Shown here in pieces: positions 1-9,531 of a stretch of DNA of 64,000 nucleotides. The notes beneath the pieces are model-generated. The model had not been told where the DNA came from. It saw nothing but the letters and a program-made list of their open reading frames with translations, and made no database searches. This stretch comes from Streptomyces venezuelae ATCC 10712 (GTDB lineage: Bacteria; Actinomycetota; Actinomycetes; Streptomycetales; Streptomycetaceae). The stretch lies in NCBI RefSeq assembly GCF_008639165.1, contig NZ_CP029197.1, positions 7,692,001-7,756,000 on the forward strand, written 5' to 3'. How positions within the stretch are numbered: position 1 is the stretch's first letter; each line of letters opens with the position of its first letter. The position numbers and the translations under genes were made by a program.

Positions 1-1
1 A

Positions 2-3000
2 CTGCACCACTGGGTCGGCCACTTCGTCCACATGTACCAGTACACGCGCGTGGCCGACGGCGGCGTCGGCCGGCAGCAGCTCCCGCCGGAGTTCCTCGAC
101 CTGGTGGGCCGGCTCGGACCGCGCCTGCGCGCGGCGGGCGCGGCCGTGACCGTCCACACCACCCGGCACCACTACCAGGGCTTCGACGCCGACGTCCTCG
201 ACGCCTGCCTCGCCGCCGGGGTCACCGTCGTCGACCCGGGCCCCGAGACCCGGATGCGCTTCTGGGGCGAGCGGTCCCGGCGGGACCTCACCGCACTCGC
301 CGCCGACCCGGTCTTCGGCCCCCGGCTCGAAGGAACCGTCCACGCCGGTCTGATGCCGAACTGGTACGGCGCGCCCGCGCGCAAGCCCGGCTCCGCGGTG
401 ACGCTGCTCCCGGGCAACGAAGGCATCGCCCACGAGGTGGCGGTCCGGGTCGGCAAGCTCGTCGACATCGTCGGGGGCGGCGGCATGGGAGGGGCGGAGG
501 AGTCCGTCAGCGAGCTGGAGACCCTGCTCGACCGGCCGACCGTCAGCGCGCTCGACGGGATCGTCGACGCCCTCGCGGACGCGTCCGCCGCGGGCGCGCT
601 GCGGCGCTCCCTCGCGGCCGGTCTCCCGGAGGAACTCGCCTGGCCCGCGCTGGAGGCCGTGTACGAGGAGTTCGCGGCGGAGGAAGCCGGGACGGGGGAG
701 ACCGTCATCACTGCCGACACGGCAGCCGCGGCCGACACACCCGCCACGGCAGCCACGACATCCACGGCCGTCACACCCGCCCCGACCGACACGGCCGACA
801 CGGCAGCCACCGGCGACACCTCCGCGACCGGTGAGCCGGAGGTGCCCGGGGCCTTGGCCGCCGTCGGTGCGGCCGGGCTGCCCGGGGTGGCCGGGGTGAC
901 GTGCACCTGGCCGGTGCTCACGGTCTTCGGGCGTGACCGCGCCGTCGCCGTCGCCCCGGACGGCGTGCGCGGCTCCTGCCGGTTCACGGTGCCGCCGGAG
1001 GCCACCCAGTTCGCCGTCCACTACGTGGGCGGCTCGTTCCTGGTGAGCTGGACCCTCAAGGACCGCGCGTACCACTGCGAGACCGCCGTCTGGGCCGACC
1101 GCCCCGACGAACCCTTCACCCCGGAGCAGACGGGCGGCCTCGTGCCCTACGGGGGCAGCCTGGACGGCGCGTACGGCTTCCAGTTCGAGACCGCCGACGG
1201 CGGCGGACGGCACGGCGGCCTCCGTGTGACCCGGCCGGGCGGCACGGAGGGCATCGACCGGGACGAACTGCAGCTCGCCGACGGCACCCGCGTCTGGACC
1301 AACGCCGTCTACGGACGGCGCCCCTGGGAGACCGTGGACCCGGTCACCGGCGAACGGCAGGGCGCGACCCCGCTGCCGGACTTCCCGGGCCGCCCCGCGG
1401 ACAGCGACCCGGCAGGGGAGTCCTCCGAGGCCGGCATGACCCTCGCCCACGAGGCCCTCCAGCTGGCCCCGCTGCCCGCCGGGACGACCGACTCCCCGCT
1501 CGGCAGCCGCGACGGACTCGTCGGGACCCGGGTGCTGTTCCGCACCCGCCACGGGGGCAACGCCCCCGACCACTACCTCCTGGAGAGCGTCGACGGACGC
1601 ACCGCCCGGTTCGACGTCGACCGGCCGGGACAGGAGCCCTGGGGCCTGTGGGCGCCGCCGGAGGGCGCCGTGGAGGACGTCGTCCTCGCCGAGGCCCAGA
1701 CCAGGACCGGAGTGCGCGCGTACACCGCGGACGGCGTCCTGCTCTGGGAGCTGGACGGGCACCACTCGCCCCAGCACCCCCGGGTCAAGCCCGCCCGGCG
1801 GCTCACCCCCTCCCACGGCGTCGCCCTGCCGCCCGCCTTCTGGTACCTGCTGCGGACCCGCGACACCGCCGGGTCCAAGGCGCTGCGGACCGTGGAGCGG
1901 CGGACGGCCGACACCCTCCTGGCCGCCGCCCTCGACGGCACGGAGACCCTCCGCGCCGCCGTGGCGCGGGAGCTGCCCGAGGTCACCGCACCGGTGCTCG
2001 TCGAAGCCGTCGTGGCCGTGGCCGAGCGGGCCGCGCGCGTCGAGCAGCGGCGCCGCGCCCTGCACCGGCGCGTCACCCTGCTCGCCGAGGCGCCGCCGGT
2101 GCTGCCCAGCCGCCCCGTGCCCGACACCGAGCTCATGCCCGCCCTGTTCGGCCTCGTCCCGGCGGGGCAGCGCGACACCTGGCGCCGGACCGCCGACGCG
2201 GCACAGCCCGCGACACTGAGCGCACTGGCCGCCGACGGCGCCTGCCTCGCCGGGACGATCGTCGAGGAGGTCCGGCGGCTCTCCCCGCCCGCCCCGCCGC
2301 ACGACTGGTCGCAGCTGCTCGGCGCCGTCGACGCGGTGGCCTGGCGGGCCGCCGTGGCGCCGACCCCCGACACCGACCGGGCCGCGCTGCTCGCCCTCCT
2401 GGAGACCTGGGCCGACCAGCCGTTCGCCCGGCCGGGCAGCCGCTGGTGGATCGGCCGCGCGTCCGACCCCGCACCCCTGAAGGAGCTGCGGGACGGCGGC
2501 ACCATCGTGGCCTCGGCCGCGGTGTGGGACGGGGGCTCGGCCCGCTGGTTCGTCGCCCCCGCGACCGGGGACACGGAGGCGGACCCCGTGCCCGCGGCCC
2601 TGCCCGATGCCCGGCTCGTCCGGGTCGAGCGGGACGACGCCGCCCGGCTGCGCGCCCTGTTCGCCGCGATCGAGGCCCACGGGCCGCTCCCGGTGCCGGA
2701 GGCGGCCGCCGCCCGCTTCGCCGAGCTGACCGGGGTCCGCCGGCCCGTGGCCCGCCTCGTGGTCGCCGGCCTCGTCGGACGCTTCGACCGCGACGAGGAC
2801 CTCGCCCTGGCCCGCAAGGCCCCTTACAAGGCAAGCCCGATGACGGCCGAGGCGTACCAGAAGCTGCGCGGGCGGCTCGGCGGCGCCGGCCGCAGGGCCG
2901 TCCTGGCCGCCGCCCTGCCCGAGGACCCGGCCGAACTGTGGCGCCCCGGCGGGGTCCTGGCCGCCGTCGAGCGGATGGCCGCCGAGTGGCGGGAGCGGAT

Positions 3001-4123
3001 CGGGCAGCGGCCCGAGGTGCACGACGAGGCGGCCGACACCCTGGAGGCCGACCTGGGCCTCGGCGAGGTGTGGGCGCGCCGGCTCGCGGGCGGTTACGAG
3101 GCGGCCGAGGACGGGACCGTGCCGGCGGCCGGCTGGGACCTCGCGGCGCCCCGGTACGGCCGGGGCGTGGAGGTGCGGGCCCTGCCGCCCGAGGGGCCCG
3201 AGCCGCCGTACGGCACGCCCGTCGGACTGCCGCTCGACCGGATCGCCAGCGCCCTGGTGTGGGCGTGCGTCGACCGGCCCGTCGGTGACCCGGCCACGGC
3301 CGGCGCGGCGGCGCTGTACGAGCGGCTGCGCGCCGAACTGGCCCGTCCCGAACTGCTCGTCGAGGTCACCGACGGGCGCGTCGAGGACACCCCGGAGCGG
3401 CTCGCCGAGCGGTTCGGCCCCGCCCGGCTGCCCGTGTCGCTTGATCGCCGGAAGGAGGAGGGGGAGCTGCCCCCGATGACGGCGTACGACTCCGGACCGC
3501 TGGTGGTGTGCGCACCCGGCGGCCAGGCCTTCCTGCGGCCCGCGCTGGCCGCTGACCCCGAGGCGTGGCGCCGGGTCCGCGAGGTCACCGGGCTCACGGA
3601 GGAGCTCGACCGGCTGGCACCGCTGCTCCCCGGCGGCGGCCTCGACCGGATGATGCGCAGGGCCGCCTCCGGAGCCGTACCGGACGGCGCGTACGAGGCG
3701 GACCCCCGGCAGTCCTGCCCGGATCTCGTCGCACGCGTCGCGGAGGAACTCGGCACCGGGACCGACCCGGCGGCGCTCTACCTCCAGCTGGCGGCCCTCG
3801 CCGCGCCCACCGACCGGAACGTGCGCCGGTGGAACGGCTGGACGACCAAGCGGCACGCGGAGGTGCGGGCGGAGCTCCTGGCCACCGGCGCCGTCCTGGA
3901 GGCCAAGCGGGCACGGGCGGGCAGGACCCTGTTCCTGCCCGGTGAGTGGACCGAGCTGAAGTCCCCGCACCTGCCGTTGGAGAAGGCCAAGCTGGCGAGC
4001 CACCGGGTGCGCCCGCTGTGGGGCAACCAGATCCGCGCGCCGTTCCTCCGCGTGCTGCCGACGGCCCCGCTGCACGAGATGTTCGCCGAGGCCTGGGAGC
4101 GCGTCAGGGAGCGGGGCGCCTGA
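2..4123 (+). CDS. large uncharacterised protein, 5' end outside window
   Basis: The frame is already open at the first complete codon (base 2). The first ATG, at 32, has no ribosome binding site that I can see, so the gene very probably begins upstream of the window and the visible 1,373 or so codons are its C-terminal part. It ends with TGA at 4121-4123. A low-complexity Thr/Ala/Pro/Asp stretch, about 40 residues near codons 230-275, separates an N-terminal part from a long Arg/Ala/Glu-rich C-terminal part. I see no signal peptide, membrane segment or nucleotide-binding motif. Proteins of this size and composition occur in streptomycetes, but I do not recognise the family and give no function. 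The next gene, on the opposite strand, converges on it only 9 bp away. Confidence 0.75.
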   Translation: MHHWVGHFVHMYQYTRVADGGVGRQQLPPEFLDLVGRLGPRLRAAGAAVTVHTTRHHYQGFDADVLDACLAAGVTVVDPGPETRMRFWGERSRRDLTALAADPVFGPRLEGTVHAGLMPNWYGAPARKPGSAVTLLPGNEGIAHEVAVRVGKLVDIVGGGGMGGAEESVSELETLLDRPTVSALDGIVDALADASAAGALRRSLAAGLPEELAWPALEAVYEEFAAEEAGTGETVITADTAAAADTPATAATTSTAVTPAPTDTADTAATGDTSATGEPEVPGALAAVGAAGLPGVAGVTCTWPVLTVFGRDRAVAVAPDGVRGSCRFTVPPEATQFAVHYVGGSFLVSWTLKDRAYHCETAVWADRPDEPFTPEQTGGLVPYGGSLDGAYGFQFETADGGGRHGGLRVTRPGGTEGIDRDELQLADGTRVWTNAVYGRRPWETVDPVTGERQGATPLPDFPGRPADSDPAGESSEAGMTLAHEALQLAPLPAGTTDSPLGSRDGLVGTRVLFRTRHGGNAPDHYLLESVDGRTARFDVDRPGQEPWGLWAPPEGAVEDVVLAEAQTRTGVRAYTADGVLLWELDGHHSPQHPRVKPARRLTPSHGVALPPAFWYLLRTRDTAGSKALRTVERRTADTLLAAALDGTETLRAAVARELPEVTAPVLVEAVVAVAERAARVEQRRRALHRRVTLLAEAPPVLPSRPVPDTELMPALFGLVPAGQRDTWRRTADAAQPATLSALAADGACLAGTIVEEVRRLSPPAPPHDWSQLLGAVDAVAWRAAVAPTPDTDRAALLALLETWADQPFARPGSRWWIGRASDPAPLKELRDGGTIVASAAVWDGGSARWFVAPATGDTEADPVPAALPDARLVRVERDDAARLRALFAAIEAHGPLPVPEAAAARFAELTGVRRPVARLVVAGLVGRFDRDEDLALARKAPYKASPMTAEAYQKLRGRLGGAGRRAVLAAALPEDPAELWRPGGVLAAVERMAAEWRERIGQRPEVHDEAADTLEADLGLGEVWARRLAGGYEAAEDGTVPAAGWDLAAPRYGRGVEVRALPPEGPEPPYGTPVGLPLDRIASALVWACVDRPVGDPATAGAAALYERLRAELARPELLVEVTDGRVEDTPERLAERFGPARLPVSLDRRKEEGELPPMTAYDSGPLVVCAPGGQAFLRPALAADPEAWRRVREVTGLTEELDRLAPLLPGGGLDRMMRRAASGAVPDGAYEADPRQSCPDLVARVAEELGTGTDPAALYLQLAALAAPTDRNVRRWNGWTTKRHAEVRAELLATGAVLEAKRARAGRTLFLPGEWTELKSPHLPLEKAKLASHRVRPLWGNQIRAPFLRVLPTAPLHEMFAEAWERVRERGA

Positions 4124-4132
4124 GACCGGGTC

Positions 4133-4624
4133 TCAGCCGTCCTGGGGTCCGAGTCCGGCCACGAAGGCGTGGGCCAGGGTACGGGTGTGGGTGAGCGTGA
4201 TCAGCCACGTCCGTACCCCGGCCTCCTCGGCCAGCCGGGCGGCGCGGCCGGTCAGCCGGAGGGATGGGCTCCCGGACGGGGCGCGCAGCACCTCGATCTC
4301 GGTGAGGATCGCACCGGTGAGGCCCACGCCCAGGGCCTTCAGGACCGCCTCCTTGGCGGCGAAGCGGGCCGCGTAGCGCTCGGCGGGGTCGGCGGGGACG
4401 TCGCAGTACGCGCGCTCGCCGGCGGTGAACACCCGGGTGGCGAAGCGGGGCTGCCGGGCGAGGACGGCACGTATCTCGTCCACCTCGGCCAGGTCGGTGC
4501 CCACCCGCAGGACCCGCCGGCCGACCAGCGCGAGGGCCGCGGCGGCGGCCGCCTCGCCGACCTCCGCGGCGTCCTCGCGGACCCCCGGGGCGCCCTCGCC
4601 GCGCCCCACCGGACCGATCATCAT
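4133..4624 (-). CDS. acpS: holo-ACP synthase (AcpS-like phosphopantetheinyl transferase)
   Basis: It would transfer 4'-phosphopantetheine from CoA to a serine of carrier proteins. The AcpS fold is marked by GTDLAEVDEI (Mg-binding Asp) about residue 41 and by the FAAKEAVLKAL motif (metal/CoA-binding Glu). The enzyme proper is of usual AcpS length, but about 35 Ala/Glu-rich residues precede the first core strand, which is atypical. I chose the tandem ATGs at 4624/4621 because a longer reading would run into the divergent aminotransferase gene. No good Shine-Dalgarno sequence is visible. It lies about 1.3 kb beyond the end of the 13-gene operon that encodes a free carrier protein, so it could serve that protein or the NRPS. 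It could equally be the housekeeping enzyme; the sequence does not decide. Confidence 0.8.
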   Translation of the reverse strand: MMIGPVGRGEGAPGVREDAAEVGEAAAAAALALVGRRVLRVGTDLAEVDEIRAVLARQPRFATRVFTAGERAYCDVPADPAERYAARFAAKEAVLKALGVGLTGAILTEIEVLRAPSGSPSLRLTGRAARLAEEAGVRTWLITLTHTRTLAHAFVAGLGPQDG

Positions 4625-4736
4625 GCCAGGACCAACTTTCTTGCTCCGTGCGGCGATCGGCCGATATGGTGCCGAGCCGTCACCCATGATGGAGCACGCG
4701 CGCGTGGTCCGAGCGACGACCGAGAGGGTCCCCGCG

Positions 4737-5822
4737 ATGAGTCTGCGGTTCACGCTTCACTCCAACCCCGCTCCCGCGAGTCCCGAGCGGCGCGCCGAGA
4801 TCCTCACCGACCCCAAGTTCGGCCAGAACTTCACCGATCACATGGCCCGCGCGGTGTGGACGCCGGACGGCGGCTGGGGCGACGCGGCCGTGGTCCCCTT
4901 CGCCCCGATCCCCATGCACCCGGCGGCGGCGGTCCTGCACTACGCCCAGGAGATCTTCGAGGGGCTGAAGGCCTACCGGCACCCGGACGGCTCCGTCTGG
5001 ACGTTCCGCCCGGAGGCCAACGCCGAGCGGTTCGTGCGCTCCGCCAAGCGCCTGGCCCTTCCCGAGCTCCCGCCCTCCGCGTTCCTCGACTCGGTCACCG
5101 AGCTGGTCCGCGCCGACCAGGTGTGGGTGCCGGCCGGTGACGAGCAGAGCCTGTACCTGCGGCCGTTCATGTTCGCCTCGGAGCCCTTCCTGGGCGTGCG
5201 GCCCGCCGCCGAGGTGACGTACATGGTGATCGCCTCGCCGGTCGGCTCGTATTTCTCCGGCGGCGTGAAGCCCGTCTCCATCTGGCTCTCGACGGAGTAC
5301 ACCCGGGCCGGCCGCGGCGGCACCGGCGCCGCCAAGTGCGGCGGCAACTACGCGGCGAGCCTTGCCCCGATGCTGGAGGCCGCCGAGCACGGCTGCGACC
5401 AGGTCTGCTTCCTCGACTCGACCGAGGGCCGGTACGTCGAGGAGCTCGGCGGCATGAACCTGTACTTCGTGACCGACGACGGCCGCCTCGTCACCCCGGA
5501 ACTCGGCACCATCCTGGAGGGGGTCACGCGCGCCTCCATCCTCGACCTCGCCAAGGAGATGGGGCTCGACGTCGAGGAGCGGGCGGTCGAGATCTCCGAG
5601 TGGCAGGAGGGCGCGCGCAGCGGCGCGATCCGTGAGGTGTTCGCCTGCGGCACCGGCGCCGCGGTGACCCCCGTCGGCCGGCTCGTCTGGACCGACGGCG
5701 AGGTCACCGCCCCGGACACGGACAACGAGGACTCGGTGACGATGCGGCTGCGCCGCCGTCTGGTGGACATCCAGTTCGGCCGCGCCGAGGACACCTACGG
5801 CTGGATGCGGCGCCTCGTCTGA
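4737..5822 (+). CDS. ilvE: branched-chain amino acid aminotransferase (class IV)
   Basis: This is a PLP-dependent fold type IV transaminase of 361 aa that interconverts Leu/Ile/Val and their 2-keto acids with glutamate/2-oxoglutarate. The PLP lysine is in GTGAAKCGGNYAAS, followed five residues later by the conserved Tyr. The glutamate that contacts the pyridine nitrogen is in VEELGGMN, and the FEGLKAYR and YLRPFMFA motifs are intact. The start at 4737 is preceded by GAGAGGG at a suitable distance. It is divergent from the acpS-like gene and followed by a strong terminator hairpin. Two more members of the family lie in the neighbouring operon, one of them degenerate. The gene is not in an ilv/leu context here, so a role in supplying building blocks to the neighbouring pathway is possible but unproven. 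Confidence 0.88.
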   Translation: MSLRFTLHSNPAPASPERRAEILTDPKFGQNFTDHMARAVWTPDGGWGDAAVVPFAPIPMHPAAAVLHYAQEIFEGLKAYRHPDGSVWTFRPEANAERFVRSAKRLALPELPPSAFLDSVTELVRADQVWVPAGDEQSLYLRPFMFASEPFLGVRPAAEVTYMVIASPVGSYFSGGVKPVSIWLSTEYTRAGRGGTGAAKCGGNYAASLAPMLEAAEHGCDQVCFLDSTEGRYVEELGGMNLYFVTDDGRLVTPELGTILEGVTRASILDLAKEMGLDVEERAVEISEWQEGARSGAIREVFACGTGAAVTPVGRLVWTDGEVTAPDTDNEDSVTMRLRRRLVDIQFGRAEDTYGWMRRLV

Positions 5823-5847
5823 CCCGACCGCGTCCGACCCGCCCGCA

Positions 5848-5891
5848 CGGCAGGGGGGCCGCACACCCGACGGTGTGCGGCCCCCCTGCCG
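5848..5891. terminator. bidirectional hairpin terminator
   Basis: A perfect 20-bp inverted repeat (5848-5867 and 5872-5891) with a 4-nt loop lies between the convergent aminotransferase and subtilase genes. It has no T-run, as is usual in Streptomyces. It would end both the ilvE-like transcript and the 13-gene operon. Confidence 0.85.
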
Positions 5892-5900
5892 TAGGTCCGC

Positions 5901-7274
5901 TCAGTCGCCCGGCCGGCCCGCCGTCAGCAGACCGAGGCCCACCGCCTCGTTCGGGCAGGCGCCGCCGCAGTCGTCGCCGGTGGACGTGGTTCCCTCGGTG
6001 ACCGGCAGACAGGCGTCCGCGAGGTCGCCGGCCCGGAGGGCGCGGCCCGCGCCCACCCCCCGCTGCACGGCGAGCGCCGCCACCCCGGCCGCGTACGCGG
6101 TCGCGCCCGAGGTGCCGCTGGAGACCAGCCAGCCGTCGTCCGGCGCGGTCCCGTCGTACGCGCTGTTGCGCCGGTCGAAGAGACAGCCCGGCTGGGTCGG
6201 GAAGACGATGTAGTCGCCGTGCGGCAGCGTTCCGCACGGCCCGGACAGATCGGGCACGCTCCGGCCGGGGAAGACCGCGGAGCGGTAGCTCGACGCCAGG
6301 TCGGAGGCGCGGCGCCGGCCGCCGGGACCGATGTGCACCCCGCCGACCGTGAGGGCGCCCGGGGTGGCCACCGACTGGAACATCGCCGTGGGCCGATCGG
6401 TGGAACCGTTGCCCGCGGCGAACAGCACGGTGATGCCCCGCCGGACCGCGTCGGCGACCTCCAGATGCAGCTGGGGCTCCTCGCGCAGGGTGCCCCAGCT
6501 GCACGAGATGACGTCAGGCGCCAGCTGCACCGCCCGCTGGAACGCGGCGAGCGGGAAGGAGAACGCCTCGTTGGCCATCTTGACCATGGTGAGCTCTACC
6601 CGCGGCGCGACCGCCAGGAGCAGCGCCGACATGGCGGTGCCGTGCCCGCGCTCGTCCGCCGCCGGGTCGAAGGCGGCCAGCGCGGGCACCACGGACGTCG
6701 CGTACCCGTGGGCGCGGTGGTGCGGATGCGCGTACAGGCCGGTGTCGACCATCACCACCCGCACCCCCTCGCCCCGGATGCCGGCCGCGTGGAGCCGCTC
6801 GGCCCCGGCCACCCGGACGGCGTCCTCGGGCAGCCGCAGATAGCGGTCCGTGCGCGTCGGCGGCGGGGTGGTGCTCACCGACAGCTCGAAGCCCGAGCGG
6901 GGGACCTGGACCTCGGCGATCAGCTCGGGGTGCACCCGCGAGCGCAGCGGGCCGGACGCCGTCACCTCGTAACGGACGGAGCCCCGGATGTACTTGTTGC
7001 GTACGGGCAGCACCGGGCTGCCGAAGACCTCCGCGAGCAGGGCGTTGTCCCCGGCGACGGTGAGGCCCACCTCGGTGCGCGCCTCGACGTCGAGACCCTC
7101 GCGGCCGAACGCCCCGGCGAGGCGTTCGACGACACCGGGGGCCGGCCGGAACTCCTCCACCGGGTGACGCGCCAGCAGACCGGGGTCGGAGCCCAGCTGC
7201 CGGCCGCCGGCCGACCGGGGAACGACGGTGACCACCCCGCGCCGCTCGAAGCGCGCGAGCTCGTCCTGCACCAT
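5901..7274 (-). CDS. subtilisin-like serine protease (S8), cytoplasmic
   Basis: This is a 457-aa peptidase of the subtilase family. The catalytic triad is visible as Asp177 (VVMVDTG), His211 (RGHGTAMS) and Ser389 (SSGTSGATAYAAG), with the oxyanion Asn in LFAAGNG about 289. About 150 residues precede the catalytic domain and may be a prodomain or substrate-binding region. There is no signal peptide or membrane anchor, so it should act inside the cell, unlike most streptomycete subtilases. The ATG at 7274 has GGGAGG six bases upstream and lies 13 bp after the adenylation gene. It is the last gene of the operon. It may mature or release a peptide made by the operon; no precursor peptide was found. 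Confidence 0.9.
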   Translation of the reverse strand: MVQDELARFERRGVVTVVPRSAGGRQLGSDPGLLARHPVEEFRPAPGVVERLAGAFGREGLDVEARTEVGLTVAGDNALLAEVFGSPVLPVRNKYIRGSVRYEVTASGPLRSRVHPELIAEVQVPRSGFELSVSTTPPPTRTDRYLRLPEDAVRVAGAERLHAAGIRGEGVRVVMVDTGLYAHPHHRAHGYATSVVPALAAFDPAADERGHGTAMSALLLAVAPRVELTMVKMANEAFSFPLAAFQRAVQLAPDVISCSWGTLREEPQLHLEVADAVRRGITVLFAAGNGSTDRPTAMFQSVATPGALTVGGVHIGPGGRRRASDLASSYRSAVFPGRSVPDLSGPCGTLPHGDYIVFPTQPGCLFDRRNSAYDGTAPDDGWLVSSGTSGATAYAAGVAALAVQRGVGAGRALRAGDLADACLPVTEGTTSTGDDCGGACPNEAVGLGLLTAGRPGD

Positions 7275-7287
7275 GCGGTGCCTCCCT

Positions 7288-8880
7288 TCAGCTGTTCGCG
7301 AGTGCCCGCAGGCGGTGCCGGTCGAGCTTGCCGGACGGTGTCAGGTTCACGTCCTCGTCGGTGAGGAAGTCGATCCGGACCGGGAGCATGTACTCGGGCA
7401 GCCGGAGGGCCAGCTCCCGGCGCAGCTCCGTCTCGTCGGGAGGACCGCCCCGCCCGCCCGGGCCGTCGCTCCGGCCGCCCAGCACGAAGAGCGTGATCGC
7501 CTTCCCCGCGATCGGATGCTCGGCCGGGACGGCGCAGCAGTCGCTCACCCCGGCCACGGCGAGCGTCGCCGCCTCGACCTCGGACAGGTGGACGAGATTG
7601 CCGTTGATCTTGAAGGCGTCGTCGCGGCGCCCCAGGAAGACCAGCGCCCCGTCCTCCCGGCGCCGGACGTAGTCCCCGGAGCGGTAATAGCGGCCGCCCC
7701 GCGGACCCGGCAGCTCCACGACGGCCAGGGCGGTCCTGTCGGGTTCACCGCAGTAGCCCACCATCACCTGCGGACCGCCGATGAGCAGCTCCCCGGTCAC
7801 GCCGTCCGGGACCGGCCTCAGCTCGTCGTCGACGACGAGCACGTCCACGTGCGGCAGCGGACCGCCGATGGGCAGGAACTCCTCCTCGTACCCCGCGATG
7901 TCGTCCACGAGGAAGAGCGTCGCACTGTGGGTGGTCTCGGTCGGCCCGTACCCGTGGACGTAACGGAGCCCCGGCACGAGATCGGCGAACGCGCGCAGCA
8001 CCGACACCGGGCAGGACTCGCCACCGAACCAGAGCCGGCGCAGGGAGCTCAGGTCCCGGCGGGAGGCGTCGCTGAACCGGCTCACCAGCATGCGGATCAC
8101 CGACGGAACCAGGAGCGTGTCGGTGATCCGCCACTCCTCGACGGCCCGGGTGATCTGGGTGGCCACCCGCAGCCGGGGCAGCAGATGGACACTGCCGCCG
8201 ACCAGGAAGGTCGACCACAGGTCGACCACCGAGGCGTCGAAGAACAGCGGGGCCACGTTGAGGAAGCGCATGCCGTCCTCGAACCCCACCACCTTCTGCA
8301 CCCCTTCGAGGAGCGCGCACAGCGAGCGGTGGCTGATCACCACGCCCTTGGGGGAGCCGGTGGAACCCGAGGTGAAGACCACATAGGCGTGGTCCTCCGG
8401 ACTCCGGCCGGCCAGGTCCACGGGGCGCACCTCGGCCTCCGCCGACGGATCCCACCCCGAGGCCCCGGCCGCCGCCTCGCCGACGGTCACGACACGGCCG
8501 GCGGGCGCGCCGTCGAGCAGCTCCCGGTAGCCGGGACCGACCAGGGTGACGGTGGGCTCGCAGAGACCGAGCAGCAGCGCCACCCGCGCGGCGGGCAGCG
8601 ACTCGTCCACCGGCACGTACCGCGCCCCGAGCCGCAGGGCCGCCCACATCGCCGTCACCGAGGCGATCGACTTGTCCATCACCATGGCGACGGTGGAGCC
8701 CCGGCCGACACCGAGCCCGGCCAGCAGGTCGGCCAGTGCCTGGGTCCGCCGTGCCAGCGTCCGGTAGGACACCGCCGCCCCGGTGTCGAGCGCGACCACG
8801 GCCGTGGCCGCGCTCTCCCGGCGGCGCTCCAGGATCTCGTCCGCGAGCGCCGGCACGCTCCCCTCCGCGTCGCCGTTCAA
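7288..8880 (-). CDS. stand-alone amino-acid adenylation enzyme (NRPS A domain)
   Basis: This 530-aa adenylate-forming enzyme should activate an amino acid with ATP and load the free carrier protein two genes upstream. It has FTSGSTGSPKGVV (A3), YGPTETT (A5), YRSGDYV (A7), an altered A8 (GRRDDAFKINGNLVHLSEVE) and the A10 lysine in LTPSGKLDR. The specificity residues, aligned by eye, read D-A-V-L-W-G-G-H-S-K. The leading Asp argues for an alpha-amino acid; I do not recognise the rest as a known code. The start is TTG at 8880, with AGGAGG just upstream, overlapping the TGA of the hydrolase gene as TTGA. There is no carrier or condensation domain in the same chain. Confidence 0.88.
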   Translation of the reverse strand: MNGDAEGSVPALADEILERRRESAATAVVALDTGAAVSYRTLARRTQALADLLAGLGVGRGSTVAMVMDKSIASVTAMWAALRLGARYVPVDESLPAARVALLLGLCEPTVTLVGPGYRELLDGAPAGRVVTVGEAAAGASGWDPSAEAEVRPVDLAGRSPEDHAYVVFTSGSTGSPKGVVISHRSLCALLEGVQKVVGFEDGMRFLNVAPLFFDASVVDLWSTFLVGGSVHLLPRLRVATQITRAVEEWRITDTLLVPSVIRMLVSRFSDASRRDLSSLRRLWFGGESCPVSVLRAFADLVPGLRYVHGYGPTETTHSATLFLVDDIAGYEEEFLPIGGPLPHVDVLVVDDELRPVPDGVTGELLIGGPQVMVGYCGEPDRTALAVVELPGPRGGRYYRSGDYVRRREDGALVFLGRRDDAFKINGNLVHLSEVEAATLAVAGVSDCCAVPAEHPIAGKAITLFVLGGRSDGPGGRGGPPDETELRRELALRLPEYMLPVRIDFLTDEDVNLTPSGKLDRHRLRALANS

Positions 8881-9443
8881 CGGTCCTCCTGCCAGGTGAG
8901 AGGGGAGTCGAGCCGCAGCCGGATCGCGTCGAGCAGCTCCGGGAAGGTCTCCATCTGCTGGTCGTACGAGCCGAAGTGGCCCATGCCGTCCATCACGGTG
9001 AACTCGCTGCCCGTCAGCCCGTGCAGCTCCTCGGCGACCTCGAAGGGCACCCACGGGTCGTCCTTGGAGTGGAACTGCGCGATGAACCGCTGGTTGGCGC
9101 GGATGGCCTCCCAGTCCCACGGCCGGTCGAAGAACCCGCTGCGGCGCTCCAGTTCGAACCCGCAGTCGGTGTGGTGGCCGGCCACCGCGAACGTACCGAG
9201 CAGCGGCGCCGTCTCCGCGTACCGGAACGCGGTGAGCGCACCGGAGGAATGCCCGACGATCACCGTGTTCTCGTCGGGCCGGATGACGTCCGTGAGGTAC
9301 GGCAGCCAGTACCGCATCCGCCCCTTGATCGGGTCGGGGAAGGTCTCGGCCACCACCTGGTGGCCGAGGGCCTCCAACTCCCGTCTCAGGTACGGGAACC
9401 AGATGCCCTCGACGCTCGCCCCGGCGTTCCCGTGGATCAGCAC
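8877..9443 (-). CDS. alpha/beta hydrolase (RBBP9/YdeN-like)
   Basis: This small serine hydrolase has the nucleophile elbow VGHSSGA (Ser about residue 66), an acid in HSKDDPWVP and the catalytic His in DGMGHFGS. It probably acts as a type II thioesterase or releasing esterase for the amino acid or peptide held on the neighbouring carrier protein; that is inference from position. With GTG at 9443 the protein starts at MLIHGNAG and lacks the beginning of the first strand. The frame stays open upstream through DLRIV and a Gly/Pro/Ala-rich linker to the end of the carrier gene, with only CTG codons as alternative starts. The true N-terminus is therefore uncertain, and a frameshift fusion to the carrier is conceivable. 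It overlaps the adenylation gene by 4 bp. Confidence 0.82.
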   Translation of the reverse strand: MLIHGNAGASVEGIWFPYLRRELEALGHQVVAETFPDPIKGRMRYWLPYLTDVIRPDENTVIVGHSSGALTAFRYAETAPLLGTFAVAGHHTDCGFELERRSGFFDRPWDWEAIRANQRFIAQFHSKDDPWVPFEVAEELHGLTGSEFTVMDGMGHFGSYDQQMETFPELLDAIRLRLDSPLTWQEDR

Positions 9444-9531
9444 GATCCGCAGGTCCGCCCGGGACCGGGGCGGGACCGGACCGGGAGCCGGACCCGCTCC
9501 CGGTCCTGCCCCCGGCCCCGTCGTGGAGATC

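Noticed and set aside
1648..3288. Arg/Pro/Gly-rich 546-codon plus-strand frame
   Set aside because: It is an out-of-frame shadow of the large first gene, composed almost only of R, P, G and A.
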